Shown here: in pieces, positions 49,162 to 59,465 of the stretch
How the letters are laid out: every line of letters begins with the position of its first letter
Position numbering within the stretch: the first letter of the stretch is position 1
From: Mogibacterium sp.
GTDB taxonomy: Bacteria; Bacillota; Clostridia; Peptostreptococcales; Anaerovoracaceae
Direction: 5' to 3'
NCBI GenBank assembly: GCA_012840975.1
Contig: DUVP01000014.1
Coordinates: 1-64,000, forward strand
Length of the DNA stretch: 64,000 nucleotides
Position numbers and translations under genes: made by a program
Notes under the pieces: generated by a model
Seen by the model: the letters and a program-made list of their open reading frames with translations, nothing else
Told to the model about the DNA's origin: nothing
The model's database searches: none

Positions 49162-51889
49162 CTATTTCTCTGCCTGCTCTTCTGTCTGCAGATCTCTGTA
49201 ATGCTTTAACGATTTCGACCATTGGGATAATCAATATCGCAAGTCCCATGGCTATCATATATTGCTTAAAACCTATTGTCTCAAATTCAAACAAAGCTGC
49301 AATCGGAGGCACTTCTATTACTATCGTAGTCAATATGAATGCCAATATGCCTGAACCCCACAGCCATTTATTCTGTGTTTGAAGTGTAAATATAGAGCTT
49401 CTTCTCGACCTCATGTTGAATGAGTGGAATATTTCACACATCGACATAGTAAGGAAAGCCATGGTAATGCCGTCATTACTTGCAACAATATGCCAGGATC
49501 CCGTTTCCAGATACTCTCCTATGAAGTATGCTGTCAAAACGAGGATGGTTGTAAAAACTCCCTGATATAGGATATCCTTATCCATTCCGCCCGCAAAAAC
49601 ACCTTCTCTTGCATTTCTGGGTTTCTGCTTCATGGCATCTTCTTCGCCCTCTTCCATGCCAAGGGCAAGTGCCGGCAGCGAGTCGGTAATCAAGTTAATC
49701 CACAGAAGGTGCACAGGCTTTAATATTGTGAAGTTAAGCATTGTCGCTATAAGAATCGACAAAACCTCACTCAGGTTACTTGCAAGCAGAAACTGTATAG
49801 CCTTACGGATATTTGCATATATCCTTCTTCCTTCTTCAACAGCAGATACTATGGTTGCAAAGTTATCGTCTGCCAATATCATATCTGCAACATTTTTTGT
49901 AACATCGGTTCCCGTAATTCCCATTCCTACACCGATGTCTGCCGATTTTATAGCCGGTGCGTCGTTTACACCGTCACCCGTCATTGCGGTAACTTTGTGG
50001 TTGGCGCGCCAGGATCTGACAATTCTTACTTTATGCTCAGGCTGAACTCTTGCGTATACCGAATAAGTTCCGACTTTGTTCAAAAGCTCTTCATCGGACA
50101 TATCATCAAGAGCCGCTCCCAATATTGCATCGTCCGCACTGTCAATAATGCCGAGCTCTTTACCGATGGCTACAGCTGTATCCAGCTGATCGCCGGTTAT
50201 CATTATAGGTCTGATTCCCGCCTCACAACATTCTGCGACTGCGTCCTTAACTTCCGGTCTTATCGGATCTATCATTCCTACAAGTCCGATCATTACCAGA
50301 TCGTGCTCAAGTGCAGTATCTGAAAAGTCGGAAATATTATCTTCACACACTTTAAATCCGAGTCCCAGAACTCTAAGTGCGTTGCTTGCCATAGATGCGT
50401 TTGCTTTGCGCACCTTATCCGCAAGCTCATCTGTCATAGGAACGATACCGCTTTCTGTAAGCATATGTGTAGATTTTCCGAGAACTATATCAGGTGCACC
50501 CTTAGTGAACTGTATAGTCTTAGAGTTGCATACGATTTTTCCCAATACGGTATCATCATCAGCTATAGCATAATTCTCCGCATTCTTATGCACTGTCGAC
50601 ATCATCTTGCGACCGGAGTCAAAAGGAGCTTCTCCGATACGCGGAAACCGGTTTACCAGGTCCGGCTTAGGCAGATACTGTGCGGAAGAATAGGCTACAA
50701 GAGCTGCTTCTGTAGGCTCTCCGATAACTTCCTCTCCTTTATCTGTAATTTTTAACTCTGCATCGGAGCAAAGTGCCATTCCGGCTGCCAGCACATCTTT
50801 GTCGGAGCCGAAATAATCTACAACTGTCATCTTGTTCTGAGTAAGCGTTCCTGTCTTGTCAGAACAGATAATCTGTGCACACCCTAGGGTTTCAACAGCG
50901 GTAAGTTTTCTTATTACAGCATTACGGCGCGACATCTTGGTCACACCGATTGAAAGCACTATTGTTACAACTGCTGCCAGTCCTTCAGGAATTGCAGCAA
51001 CAGCGAGCGAAATAGCAAGCATGAATGTATCGATCATTACATCCATACTGAGTTCTCCGGCTTTAAACACTCCAAGCACGAATATGAAGACACATATAGC
51101 GAGTACGAGTTTAGTAAGTATCTTCGAAAGCTGTGTAAGCTTTATCTGTAAAGGTGTCAGCTCCTCTTCCGTCTGAGCAATAGCATCCGCTATTTTGCCC
51201 ATTTCCGTTGCCATTCCCGTACCGGTAACAACAGCCTTGCCTCTTCCGTACACCACGGTGCTTCCCATGTACATCATGTTCTTCCGGTCACCGAGGGAAA
51301 CATCCTTTGCATCTTTTTCAAGTACAATCTCTTCAACCTGCTTGGTTACGGGAACGGACTCACCTGTCAGAGCCGCTTCCTCTACTTTCATGGAAGCCGC
51401 CTCTATGATTCTACCGTCTGCCGGTATGCTGTCTCCGGCTTCAAGCAAAACGACATCTCCTACAACAAGGTGATCATTTTCCAGTGTCATAATCTGTCCG
51501 TCCCTGAGAACCTTGGACTTGGCTGCCGTCATTTCCTTGAGGGCTTCGATCGCTTCCTCAGCCTTGCTCTCCTGAATAACTCCGAGCAGTGAGTTCAAGA
51601 CGACTACGAAGAGAATAATGAATACATCTGTCGGGCTTTCCTTCTTATAGAGAGATGTTATAAAAGACAAAGTTGCAGCCCCGAGGAGTATAAGTATCAT
51701 AGGATCCCTCATCTGGTCGAAGAATCTCAGTATCATACTTCTCTTCTTAGCTTCAATAAGCTTGTTAGGACCAAACTTGTTGAGCCTTTCTTCAGCTTCT
51801 TTGCTGCTGAGTCCGTTACTGTCCGATTCGATCTCCCGCATCGTTTCAGTAACAGGCTCCAGATATGGCTTAAAGCCTTCTTTCATCAT
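49154..51889 (-). CDS. calcium-type (P2) cation-transporting P-type ATPase
   Basis: DKTGTLTQNKMTV, PEGLAAVVTIVLSIG, MTGDGVNDAPAIKSADIGVGMG; C-terminal cation ATPase domain. Confidence 0.93.
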   Translation of the reverse strand: MMKEGFKPYLEPVTETMREIESDSNGLSSKEAEERLNKFGPNKLIEAKKRSMILRFFDQMRDPMILILLGAATLSFITSLYKKESPTDVFIILFVVVLNSLLGVIQESKAEEAIEALKEMTAAKSKVLRDGQIMTLENDHLVVGDVVLLEAGDSIPADGRIIEAASMKVEEAALTGESVPVTKQVEEIVLEKDAKDVSLGDRKNMMYMGSTVVYGRGKAVVTGTGMATEMGKIADAIAQTEEELTPLQIKLTQLSKILTKLVLAICVFIFVLGVFKAGELSMDVMIDTFMLAISLAVAAIPEGLAAVVTIVLSIGVTKMSRRNAVIRKLTAVETLGCAQIICSDKTGTLTQNKMTVVDYFGSDKDVLAAGMALCSDAELKITDKGEEVIGEPTEAALVAYSSAQYLPKPDLVNRFPRIGEAPFDSGRKMMSTVHKNAENYAIADDDTVLGKIVCNSKTIQFTKGAPDIVLGKSTHMLTESGIVPMTDELADKVRKANASMASNALRVLGLGFKVCEDNISDFSDTALEHDLVMIGLVGMIDPIRPEVKDAVAECCEAGIRPIMITGDQLDTAVAIGKELGIIDSADDAILGAALDDMSDEELLNKVGTYSVYARVQPEHKVRIVRSWRANHKVTAMTGDGVNDAPAIKSADIGVGMGITGTDVTKNVADMILADDNFATIVSAVEEGRRIYANIRKAIQFLLASNLSEVLSILIATMLNFTILKPVHLLWINLITDSLPALALGMEEGEEDAMKQKPRNAREGVFAGGMDKDILYQGVFTTILVLTAYFIGEYLETGSWHIVASNDGITMAFLTMSMCEIFHSFNMRSRRSSIFTLQTQNKWLWGSGILAFILTTIVIEVPPIAALFEFETIGFKQYMIAMGLAILIIPMVEIVKALQRSADRRAGREIVD

Positions 51890-51927
51890 AAAATTACCTC
51901 CTACTACATCAGTAAATGTATTAGTTG

Positions 51928-51979
51928 GTGGAATTAGGGACGGACACAGTTATCTGACTATGTCCTAGCCTAATCCCAC
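51928..51979. repeat. long imperfect palindrome/hairpin, possible REP-like element
   Basis: GTGGAATTAGG(51928-51938) pairs with CCTAATCCCAC(51969-51979), inner GGACA/TGTCC; contains GGGACGGACACAG. Confidence 0.5.
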
Positions 51980-51993
51980 AAACAATTGTAATA

Positions 51994-52242
51994 TTATATC
52001 ACTTTTATAGCCTGTCTCAAAGCTCTGCAAAGCTGATCGACACAGGATGTCTTTCTGAATCCACAGGTGATTCCGTCAAACATTTCAATGACATCATCCG
52101 TTTTTTTTCCTTCTATCATTTTACTTATCGCTTTAAGATTTCCGTCACAGCCTCCTGTAAAGATTACCTTTTTAATTGTATCTCCATCGAGGTCGATCTC
52201 TATCATCTGAGAGCAAACGCCCTCCGGATAAAAAACAAACAT
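51994..52242 (-). CDS. TSCPD domain-containing protein
   Basis: FTGGCDGNLKAISKMIEGK ... CGFRKTSCVDQLCRALR. Confidence 0.85.
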   Translation of the reverse strand: MFVFYPEGVCSQMIEIDLDGDTIKKVIFTGGCDGNLKAISKMIEGKKTDDVIEMFDGITCGFRKTSCVDQLCRALRQAIKVI

Positions 52243-52269
52243 AATTTATCTCCTCAAATATATGAATTT

Positions 52270-52842
52270 CTACAGACCTATCTCGTCTGCGATTTCAAGC
52301 ATTGATTGTAATGAAATGTCAACAAATTCGTCCCATGATATTCCGGTTTTTTCTATCAGCATCATGTACTGCCTGTTGGCTCCAGCTGCAAATCTGGCCT
52401 CTTTGAACCTTTTCGTAATCGATTTCTTCTTAACGCTTGCAAGTTTCTTGTCAGGATAGATCTGAGCTACAGCCTTGACAAATCCCGACATCGGGTCTGC
52501 CGCTATAAGTGCATATTCCAGAGTTGTCTCAGGATTTTTCCCGCATATAGGATTGTGTGCCATAATAGCATTTTCCAGTACAGGAATATTAAAGCCTTCT
52601 TTTCTAAGGATCTCAACAGACACCGGTCCGTGTGTGGCAAAGTCATCTCTCCAAGGTGCGGTTTCTTCATCCAAATCGTGGAGCAGTCCGCAAACTGCCC
52701 AAAATTCCTCTTCCTCCGGAGCCAGCCTTTTCGCTAGTCCTCTCATTATAGCTTCCACAGCATAGCTGTGAGTAAGATAGTTATCTCCTTTAACATATTT
52801 ATTAAGCAAATCATATGCCTGTTGTCTTGTAATTGTTGTCAT
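52270..52842 (-). CDS. HD domain-containing protein (phosphohydrolase-like)
   Basis: THSYAVEAIMRGLA ... CGLLHDLDEE ... HGPVSVEIL. Confidence 0.87.
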   Translation of the reverse strand: MTTITRQQAYDLLNKYVKGDNYLTHSYAVEAIMRGLAKRLAPEEEEFWAVCGLLHDLDEETAPWRDDFATHGPVSVEILRKEGFNIPVLENAIMAHNPICGKNPETTLEYALIAADPMSGFVKAVAQIYPDKKLASVKKKSITKRFKEARFAAGANRQYMMLIEKTGISWDEFVDISLQSMLEIADEIGL

Positions 52843-52855
52843 TTTGACACTCCTC

Positions 52856-53677
52856 TTAAATTTTAATCGCGATATCTACTACTTGTGCAAAAGTTTTCTC
52901 TGCACCTTTGGCCGTCTCTGTGACTTCAGCCCCTGACAGCGGTTTATCAAGAATCCCTGCCGCCATATTTGACAGCAAAGATATTCCTATAATTTCTTTG
53001 CCTGCATGGTTGGCTATTATAGCCTCCGGGACACTCGACATACCCACACAGTCTCCTCCGATAGCTCTAATGTATCTTATCTCGGCAGGAGTCTCGAAGG
53101 AAGGCCCGGACATCATCGTGTATACACCCTCTGCAAGTTCTATTCCCCGGTCAGCTGCTTCTTTCTTAAGCTTTTCTCTCAATCTTGCATCATATACATA
53201 TGTCATATCCGGAAATCTGTATCCATACTCTTCAAGGTTCTCGCCGATAAGAGGGTTGGTACCGGACAGGTTGATATGATCACTGATAATCATCAACTGC
53301 CCTGTCTCAAAATCTGTATTCACACAACCGGCAGCATTCGTAATTATAAATCTTTTAACTTTCATTTCTACCATAACTCTCGCAGGAAAAACCGTCTGTT
53401 CCATAGAATTGCATTCATAGTAGTGAAAGCGTCCGGCCAGGCACACAATTTTTTTCCCCTGATGTTCTCCGTAAATTAATTGTCCCCTGTGCCCTTCCAC
53501 TTTGCCGATATTGAAGTGCGGAATATCCGAGTAAGGTATGATAATCGCATTTTTTATCCGATCTGCATAATTATTAAGTCCCGAGCCGAGGATAATTGCT
53601 GTTTCAGGTTCCTCAAGACCCCGCCTTCTAAGATATTCCGAAGCTTCTTTTATTTTATTTCTCAAGGATTCACCCAT
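52856..53677 (-). CDS. purine-nucleoside phosphorylase
   Basis: AIILGSGLNNYADRI, GKVEGHRGQLIYG, GVYTMMSGPSFETPAEIRYIRAIGGDCVGMSSVPE. Confidence 0.95.
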   Translation of the reverse strand: MGESLRNKIKEASEYLRRRGLEEPETAIILGSGLNNYADRIKNAIIIPYSDIPHFNIGKVEGHRGQLIYGEHQGKKIVCLAGRFHYYECNSMEQTVFPARVMVEMKVKRFIITNAAGCVNTDFETGQLMIISDHINLSGTNPLIGENLEEYGYRFPDMTYVYDARLREKLKKEAADRGIELAEGVYTMMSGPSFETPAEIRYIRAIGGDCVGMSSVPEAIIANHAGKEIIGISLLSNMAAGILDKPLSGAEVTETAKGAEKTFAQVVDIAIKI

Positions 53678-53694
53678 TGTTTGCTCCCGTTCGC

Positions 53695-54732
53695 CTATTT
53701 TTCTATCAACAACTCAGCTATCTGCACTGCGTTTGTTGCAGCTCCCTTGCGCACCTGGTCACCGCAGCACCACAGATTGATTCCTTTTTCGTTCGCCAGA
53801 TCCTTTCTGAGTCTCCCCACATACACAATATCCTGGTTTGATGTAACTACAGGCATAGGATACAGGCCGTTCTCAAGATCGTCATAAAGCCTGCATCCTT
53901 CTGCTGAGGCAATGGCTTCTCTGACAGCATCAAGGCACAGCTTCTCTTCCGTAATAATATTTGCGGAAATTGCATGCGATCTTTCAACAGGAACCCTTAC
54001 ACATGTGCACGAAACTTTAAGCTCAGGCAGGTGCATAATTTTCCTTCCTTCATACTGCAGCTTCATTTCTTCCGACGTATATCCGTTTTCATCAAAGCCG
54101 CCTATTTGAGGTATCAGATTATATGCAATTTGATGCCGAAAAACCTTAGGTCGGATATCTGCCCCGTGGTTCATTCCGTCAGCTCTTTCAGACATAGCTG
54201 CGATAATAGCTTCCGACTGTTCATACATTTCTTTAGGTCCTGCATTCCCGGCTCCGCTTGTCGCCTGATATGTTGAAGCATATATCTTCTCAATTTTTGA
54301 CATCTTATTGATTGCATTAATAGCAACAAGAGTAATCGTCGTTGAACAATTCGGATTACTTATAATTCCCTTGTGATTAAGAGCATCCCCGGGATTAACT
54401 TCCGGCACGATCAAAGGAACTTCGTCATCCATCCTGAACGCTGCAGAATTATCTATAAATACGGCTCCCGCTTCTACTATATGAGGTGCTATTTCTTTTG
54501 CAGTGTTATCATCGGAAGCTCCCAGGACGATATCCAGTCCTTCGAATGAATCTTTTGAAGTTTTCTGTACAACAACATCTCCAAAAGGTGTCGATAAAGT
54601 CTTTCCCTCTGATCTTTCACTTGCCAGACACCTCAGTTCTTCTACAGGAAATTTCCTTTCTTTAAGAATTGCTATCATCTCCTGACCTACAGCTCCTGTA
54701 GCTCCGATTATTCCCACATTATATTTTTTCAT
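53695..54732 (-). CDS. asd: aspartate-semialdehyde dehydrogenase
   Basis: GATGAVGQEMIAIL, ISNPNCSTT, YQATSGAG. Confidence 0.95.
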   Translation of the reverse strand: MKKYNVGIIGATGAVGQEMIAILKERKFPVEELRCLASERSEGKTLSTPFGDVVVQKTSKDSFEGLDIVLGASDDNTAKEIAPHIVEAGAVFIDNSAAFRMDDEVPLIVPEVNPGDALNHKGIISNPNCSTTITLVAINAINKMSKIEKIYASTYQATSGAGNAGPKEMYEQSEAIIAAMSERADGMNHGADIRPKVFRHQIAYNLIPQIGGFDENGYTSEEMKLQYEGRKIMHLPELKVSCTCVRVPVERSHAISANIITEEKLCLDAVREAIASAEGCRLYDDLENGLYPMPVVTSNQDIVYVGRLRKDLANEKGINLWCCGDQVRKGAATNAVQIAELLIEK

Positions 54733-54800
54733 ACATCTCTCCCTGTAGTTATTATTTCTGTTTTATTAATTGATATTGATTGCAATTTCAAATACGAATC

Positions 54801-56126
54801 CTATATTGCAAAACTTTCATATAATATTCTAATTGCATCTTCGAAGTCTTCTGTAAATACTCCAACCATTATATTTATTTCATCCGCTCCCTGCTCAATT
54901 GTTCTTATATTTACATTATTATCTCCAAGTGCTTTGAAAATTTTTCCTGAAATGCCTGCTCTATATGCCATCTGTCTTCCTACGATGGCTATGAGGCTTA
55001 TACCCTCACTTAAATCACAACTATCAATATTTTCATGATTTCTTAAAGCCGACATAAGATCATATTTTTTTGTTTTAATACAGTCGCTCGGAAAAAGCAC
55101 CGAAAAGCTGTCAACACCGCTCGGAATCTGCTCAATCGGAATATCATATTGTTCAAATAATTCAAGAACATCTCTCAACAGCTTATTCTTGGCACTGCCC
55201 ATTCTGTTTTTATAGATATTGATTATTGAAAAATCTTTCTTTCCTGCAATCCCGGTTATGAACCTTTCATTTTCCTCTTCAAGTTCTTCCTCGAAAGACT
55301 CCCTTATTATAGTGCCGGGATTATCCGGATCATTAGTATTTCTAATGTTAAGAGGTATGTCCTTGACTCGTAACGGGAAAACCGCATCCTCGTGGAGGAC
55401 GGATGCTCCCATATAGCTAAGTTCTCTAAGCTCATCATAGGTCACCCTTGCTATCGTTTTTGGGTTCTTAACAATCCTCGGGTCCACCATCAGGATACCA
55501 GAAACATCTGTCCAGTTCTCATACACATCAGCTCTCAGCAAAGCTGCTGCTATTGCTCCGGTAATATCAGAACCTCCTCTCGAAAAAGCTTTAATCTCCC
55601 CGTTTGAATATGCTCCATAGAATCCCGGAGTAACGATTCTCTCGTATATTCCCTGAAGATCTTTGAGTTTCTCTTCAGTCGCTCTATAGTCAAGCCTGCC
55701 GTCATAACCGAAAGTCACCCAGTCAGCTGCATCAACGAACTGATAACCCAGATACTCAGCCATAAGCATGGCACTGAAACACTCGCCTCTCGAAGCTATA
55801 AAGTCCTGAGATGTGTTTTTATCGATCTCTTCAAAAGTCTTTTCGATTATATTTTCGATATCAATGTTAAGAGAACACTCATTTCGAATCTCAATATATC
55901 TTTCTTTAATCATATCGAGGACACGATCAAAGTCGACATCGTATTTGATGTGTGCATGGCAGAGATACAGAAGGTCTGTAATCTTGTTATCCTTTTCATT
56001 TCTCCTGCCCGGAGCGGAAACAACTACAGTCTTTCTTGACTCGTCTGCTTCTACTATTCTTTTAACCTTGGCGAACTGCTTGCTGTCACTCAAGCTCGTT
56101 CCTCCGAATTTCGCAACCTTAAGCAT
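54801..56126 (-). CDS. lysC: aspartate kinase
   Basis: KFGGTSLSDSKQFAKV, FSRGGSDITGAIAAALL, C-terminal ACT domains. Confidence 0.94.
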   Translation of the reverse strand: MLKVAKFGGTSLSDSKQFAKVKRIVEADESRKTVVVSAPGRRNEKDNKITDLLYLCHAHIKYDVDFDRVLDMIKERYIEIRNECSLNIDIENIIEKTFEEIDKNTSQDFIASRGECFSAMLMAEYLGYQFVDAADWVTFGYDGRLDYRATEEKLKDLQGIYERIVTPGFYGAYSNGEIKAFSRGGSDITGAIAAALLRADVYENWTDVSGILMVDPRIVKNPKTIARVTYDELRELSYMGASVLHEDAVFPLRVKDIPLNIRNTNDPDNPGTIIRESFEEELEEENERFITGIAGKKDFSIINIYKNRMGSAKNKLLRDVLELFEQYDIPIEQIPSGVDSFSVLFPSDCIKTKKYDLMSALRNHENIDSCDLSEGISLIAIVGRQMAYRAGISGKIFKALGDNNVNIRTIEQGADEINIMVGVFTEDFEDAIRILYESFAI

Positions 56127-56151
56127 ATATACCTCTCTCTGTTTTATCTGT

Positions 56152-57324
56152 TCAGTCCATTATAGCTGCAAAGAACATCGGACTTGCTTTCTCTTTGCAG
56201 TGATTTCCTGTATTGTGCATTTGTATCACAGTTACAGGCTTTGACATACAATAAAACACACCGTCTTTTTCTTCATATGTGTCAACAAGCGACATTATAC
56301 GTTCACATAATTTATTGTGCCTTATATAATACCTGCGAACTTCATCACACTCACCCGCTGTGTATTTATTGTTCTGTTTCGCAGGATATCTCATCTTAGT
56401 TCCATCCCTGATATCTATTACATCCTGAATTACGGATTCTCCGGTTGGCAACATCCCCGCACCCTGTCCGTAAAAGCTTTGTGTACCGATGCTTTCTCCC
56501 ACTAAAGTGATGATATTGTTGTTTGCCTTCACATTTGCTTCAAGAGAAGTCGAAGGGCAGGCGACCGGTTCAACCCAGGCTTTAATCTTTCCGTCTGAGA
56601 GCTTCGCATTCATCAGAAGCTTGCAAGTGTAGCCTTTGTTTTTAAGATAAGATATATCTTTTGCTTCTATTGTATCTATTCCATAACAAGGAATATCTTT
56701 TTCCTTAAGTAAAGCATCAAATGCGATATTGGCGGATATAACCGTCTTGCATAGAGTATCCGTACCTTCAATATCGGAAGATGGATCCGCTTCAGCATAT
56801 CCCAAATCCTGTGCAATCTTCAGCATCTCAGCAAAATCGGCTCCCTTATCATACATGGAATCCAATATATAATTGCAAGTTCCGTTTACTATCCCCCTGA
56901 CCTCTGTTATTGTATCGCATCTTTTTGTTCTCATTAAATTAAACAGCCACGGAATGCCGCCTCCTGCTGTCGATGTAAATCTCAGTTCTACTCCGTTTTG
57001 AGCAGCCGTTTCCGTCAATTCTTCAAAATGTGCACTCAGCATATTCTTGTTCGGCGTTACAACATGCTTGCCGGCATTGAGACATGCAAGAACGTATGTC
57101 CTCGCAGGCTCGATTCCTCCCATTGACTCGATTACAACGTCTATATCTTTATCACGGATAATATCCTCGATATCATTCGTGATTATATCTTTTAAATTTT
57201 CATACCCTTCTCTTCCATGGCGTGCAAGAATTCTTTTTACGTTAATATCATATGCAGTTTTTGCAACCTCATATGCACCGGTTCCGACCGTTCCGAATCC
57301 CATAATCGCTATATTCACTTTCAC
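56152..57324 (-). CDS. hom: homoserine dehydrogenase
   Basis: GFGTVGTGAYEV, AGGGIPW, GIVNGTCNYIL, GYAEADPSSDIEGTD. Confidence 0.94.
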   Translation of the reverse strand: MKVNIAIMGFGTVGTGAYEVAKTAYDINVKRILARHGREGYENLKDIITNDIEDIIRDKDIDVVIESMGGIEPARTYVLACLNAGKHVVTPNKNMLSAHFEELTETAAQNGVELRFTSTAGGGIPWLFNLMRTKRCDTITEVRGIVNGTCNYILDSMYDKGADFAEMLKIAQDLGYAEADPSSDIEGTDTLCKTVISANIAFDALLKEKDIPCYGIDTIEAKDISYLKNKGYTCKLLMNAKLSDGKIKAWVEPVACPSTSLEANVKANNNIITLVGESIGTQSFYGQGAGMLPTGESVIQDVIDIRDGTKMRYPAKQNNKYTAGECDEVRRYYIRHNKLCERIMSLVDTYEEKDGVFYCMSKPVTVIQMHNTGNHCKEKASPMFFAAIMD

Positions 57325-57510
57325 CCTCCTAAAACTATTTTATTTCTTATATTTTGTTAAGAGTTTTTCTCTCTGAAGTTTAAAATTGCAAGGTTTTCCG
57401 GTGTAGTCCTCAGAAGGAAAACACTTGTCTTTCAAATAGAAATAATGTATCATAGATGTGCTGTTTTTTCAATTGTTCAAGCATAAATTATAACATAGGA
57501 AATATAATAA

Positions 57511-59010
57511 ATGATTAATTATATCAGTACAAGAAATACGGAAATAAAGGTTTCTTCTTCAAAAGCGATATTGGAAGGTCAGGCTCCTGACGGCGGTCTC
57601 TATGTACCTGACAATCTTGATACAATAAAACTGGACTATCACGATGTAATAAAGCACGACTTTAAAGGTATGGCCAAGGTCATATGGAACACCTTTTTCC
57701 CTGATTACGGCAAGGATGTAATAGATGAACTTGTCGAAAGAAGTTACAGTAATAAATTCTCAAACAAGAAAATCACACCTATAACCGGGGTCGGAAATGA
57801 CTTTGTACTTGAACTCTATTATGGACCTACAGCTGCGTTCAAAGATATTGCTCTTTCGGCTCTCCCTAATCTTTTAACCAAGGCAAGAGAGATGAACTCG
57901 TTTACAGACGAGATTCTCATTCTTACAGCCACTTCCGGCGATACGGGCAGTGCTGCTTTACACGGATTCAGCGATGTACCGGGAACGAGTATAATTGTAT
58001 TCTATCCGGACGGAGGTGTATCGGAGACACAGAGACTTCAGATGGTGACCGCATCCGGAGCCAATGCTTGCGCATGTGCCATCAAAGGTAATTTCGACGA
58101 TGCACAGTCCGGAGTTAAGAAGCTTTTCAACGATATTCCGAAGCCTGCTAAAGGAGTTGCTTTATCAAGTGCAAACTCAATCAATATAGGCAGACTTGTA
58201 CCTCAGATTGTGTATTATTTTTCGGCATACAAGCAGCTATTGGAAACGGAGTCAATTAAAGACGGTTCTAAAGTCAACTTTATAGTTCCTACCGGAAACT
58301 TCGGTGACATCATGGCCGGCTATTTTGCACTTCAGATGGGTCTTCCTGTCAATAAACTTATATGTGCATCCAACAGCAATGATGTTCTGACAGAGTTCTT
58401 TGAAACGGGACACTATGACAGAAAGAGAACTTTTCATAAAACTACATCTCCTTCAATGGATATCCTCGTTTCCAGCAACCTCGAAAGACTTCTTCATTAT
58501 ATATGCGGAGCTGAACATACAGCTGAATACATGAAAGCTCTTGCCGAAAATGGAGAATACCAGATAACAACGGATGAGCTTGCAAAATTGAAGTCGGTAT
58601 TTATAGGCATATCCGCAACAGATACTCAAGCTTCGGAAGCAATCGGCAGTGTATATAAGAATCGGAATTATCTTATGGATACACATACTGCAATCGCATG
58701 GTCATGCCTTGAGAAATTCAAGGACAAAGCCTGGGCATATTCAGAAAACGATGAAGATGCTGAATATACAAACGTTGTTCTCGCAACAGCTTCTCCGTAT
58801 AAGTTCTGTCAGTCTGTGCTCACTTCAATAGGAGCAGAGCCTGCATTCAGCGATCAGGCAAATATGGTAAAGTGTCAGGAGCTCACCGGAGTTCCGATAC
58901 CGGCCGGACTTGCTGATATCTTCAGCAAAGAAATACGCCATACAGACGTTATTCCAACCTCTGACATGGCAGAATACGTTGTTGATTATGCAAAATCGAT
59001 AGGAGTATAG
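57511..59010 (+). CDS. thrC: threonine synthase
   Basis: ELYYGPTAAFKDIALSALPNLL, TATSGDTGSAALHGF, VPTGNFGDIMAGYFA. Confidence 0.95.
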   Translation: MINYISTRNTEIKVSSSKAILEGQAPDGGLYVPDNLDTIKLDYHDVIKHDFKGMAKVIWNTFFPDYGKDVIDELVERSYSNKFSNKKITPITGVGNDFVLELYYGPTAAFKDIALSALPNLLTKAREMNSFTDEILILTATSGDTGSAALHGFSDVPGTSIIVFYPDGGVSETQRLQMVTASGANACACAIKGNFDDAQSGVKKLFNDIPKPAKGVALSSANSINIGRLVPQIVYYFSAYKQLLETESIKDGSKVNFIVPTGNFGDIMAGYFALQMGLPVNKLICASNSNDVLTEFFETGHYDRKRTFHKTTSPSMDILVSSNLERLLHYICGAEHTAEYMKALAENGEYQITTDELAKLKSVFIGISATDTQASEAIGSVYKNRNYLMDTHTAIAWSCLEKFKDKAWAYSENDEDAEYTNVVLATASPYKFCQSVLTSIGAEPAFSDQANMVKCQELTGVPIPAGLADIFSKEIRHTDVIPTSDMAEYVVDYAKSIGV

Positions 59011-59011
59011 A

Positions 59012-59449
59012 ATGCAAGGCAAATATGTAATCGTAGACAAGTCACTCCTGCCGAGCTATTGCGAAAAAGTCGCTGATGCCAGGGAGCTTCTCGATACCGG
59101 AATGGCCAAAGATGTCAGCGAAGCAGTGAAAATGGTAGGAATTTCCAGAAGCACCTATTACAAATATAAAGATTTAGTTAAAGATATAAGTACCGTTTCG
59201 ATGGGAAGGCATGCCATTATATCAATTATGACTTTGCACAAAGTCGGTGTCCTGTCGGCAGTACTTCAAGTTATTTCAGGTCATGGATACAGTGTGTGGA
59301 CAATCACACAAAACCCCCCTGTTGATTCCAAGGCAAACGTAGTCATAACCCTTGAGCTCGGAGACGATGCCGGAGCACTTGACGATATGCTTAAAAATAT
59401 CGGCAAGCTGTCCGGAGTCTCTCAGGTTCAATTGCTGGGAATGGATTAG
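59012..59449 (+). CDS. ACT domain-containing protein (UPF0735/PheB-like)
   Basis: VDKSLLPSYCEKVADARELLD, HTH-like segment, C-terminal ACT domain; 1 bp after thrC. Confidence 0.87.
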   Translation: MQGKYVIVDKSLLPSYCEKVADARELLDTGMAKDVSEAVKMVGISRSTYYKYKDLVKDISTVSMGRHAIISIMTLHKVGVLSAVLQVISGHGYSVWTITQNPPVDSKANVVITLELGDDAGALDDMLKNIGKLSGVSQVQLLGMD

Positions 59450-59465
59450 GAGGGGGAATTTAGAT

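Noticed and set aside
59352-59465. Upstream extension of the LysR ORF in the ORF track
   Set aside because: ATG 59466 has a strong AGGAGGGGG Shine-Dalgarno; the extension overlaps the ACT gene and adds no conserved sequence.
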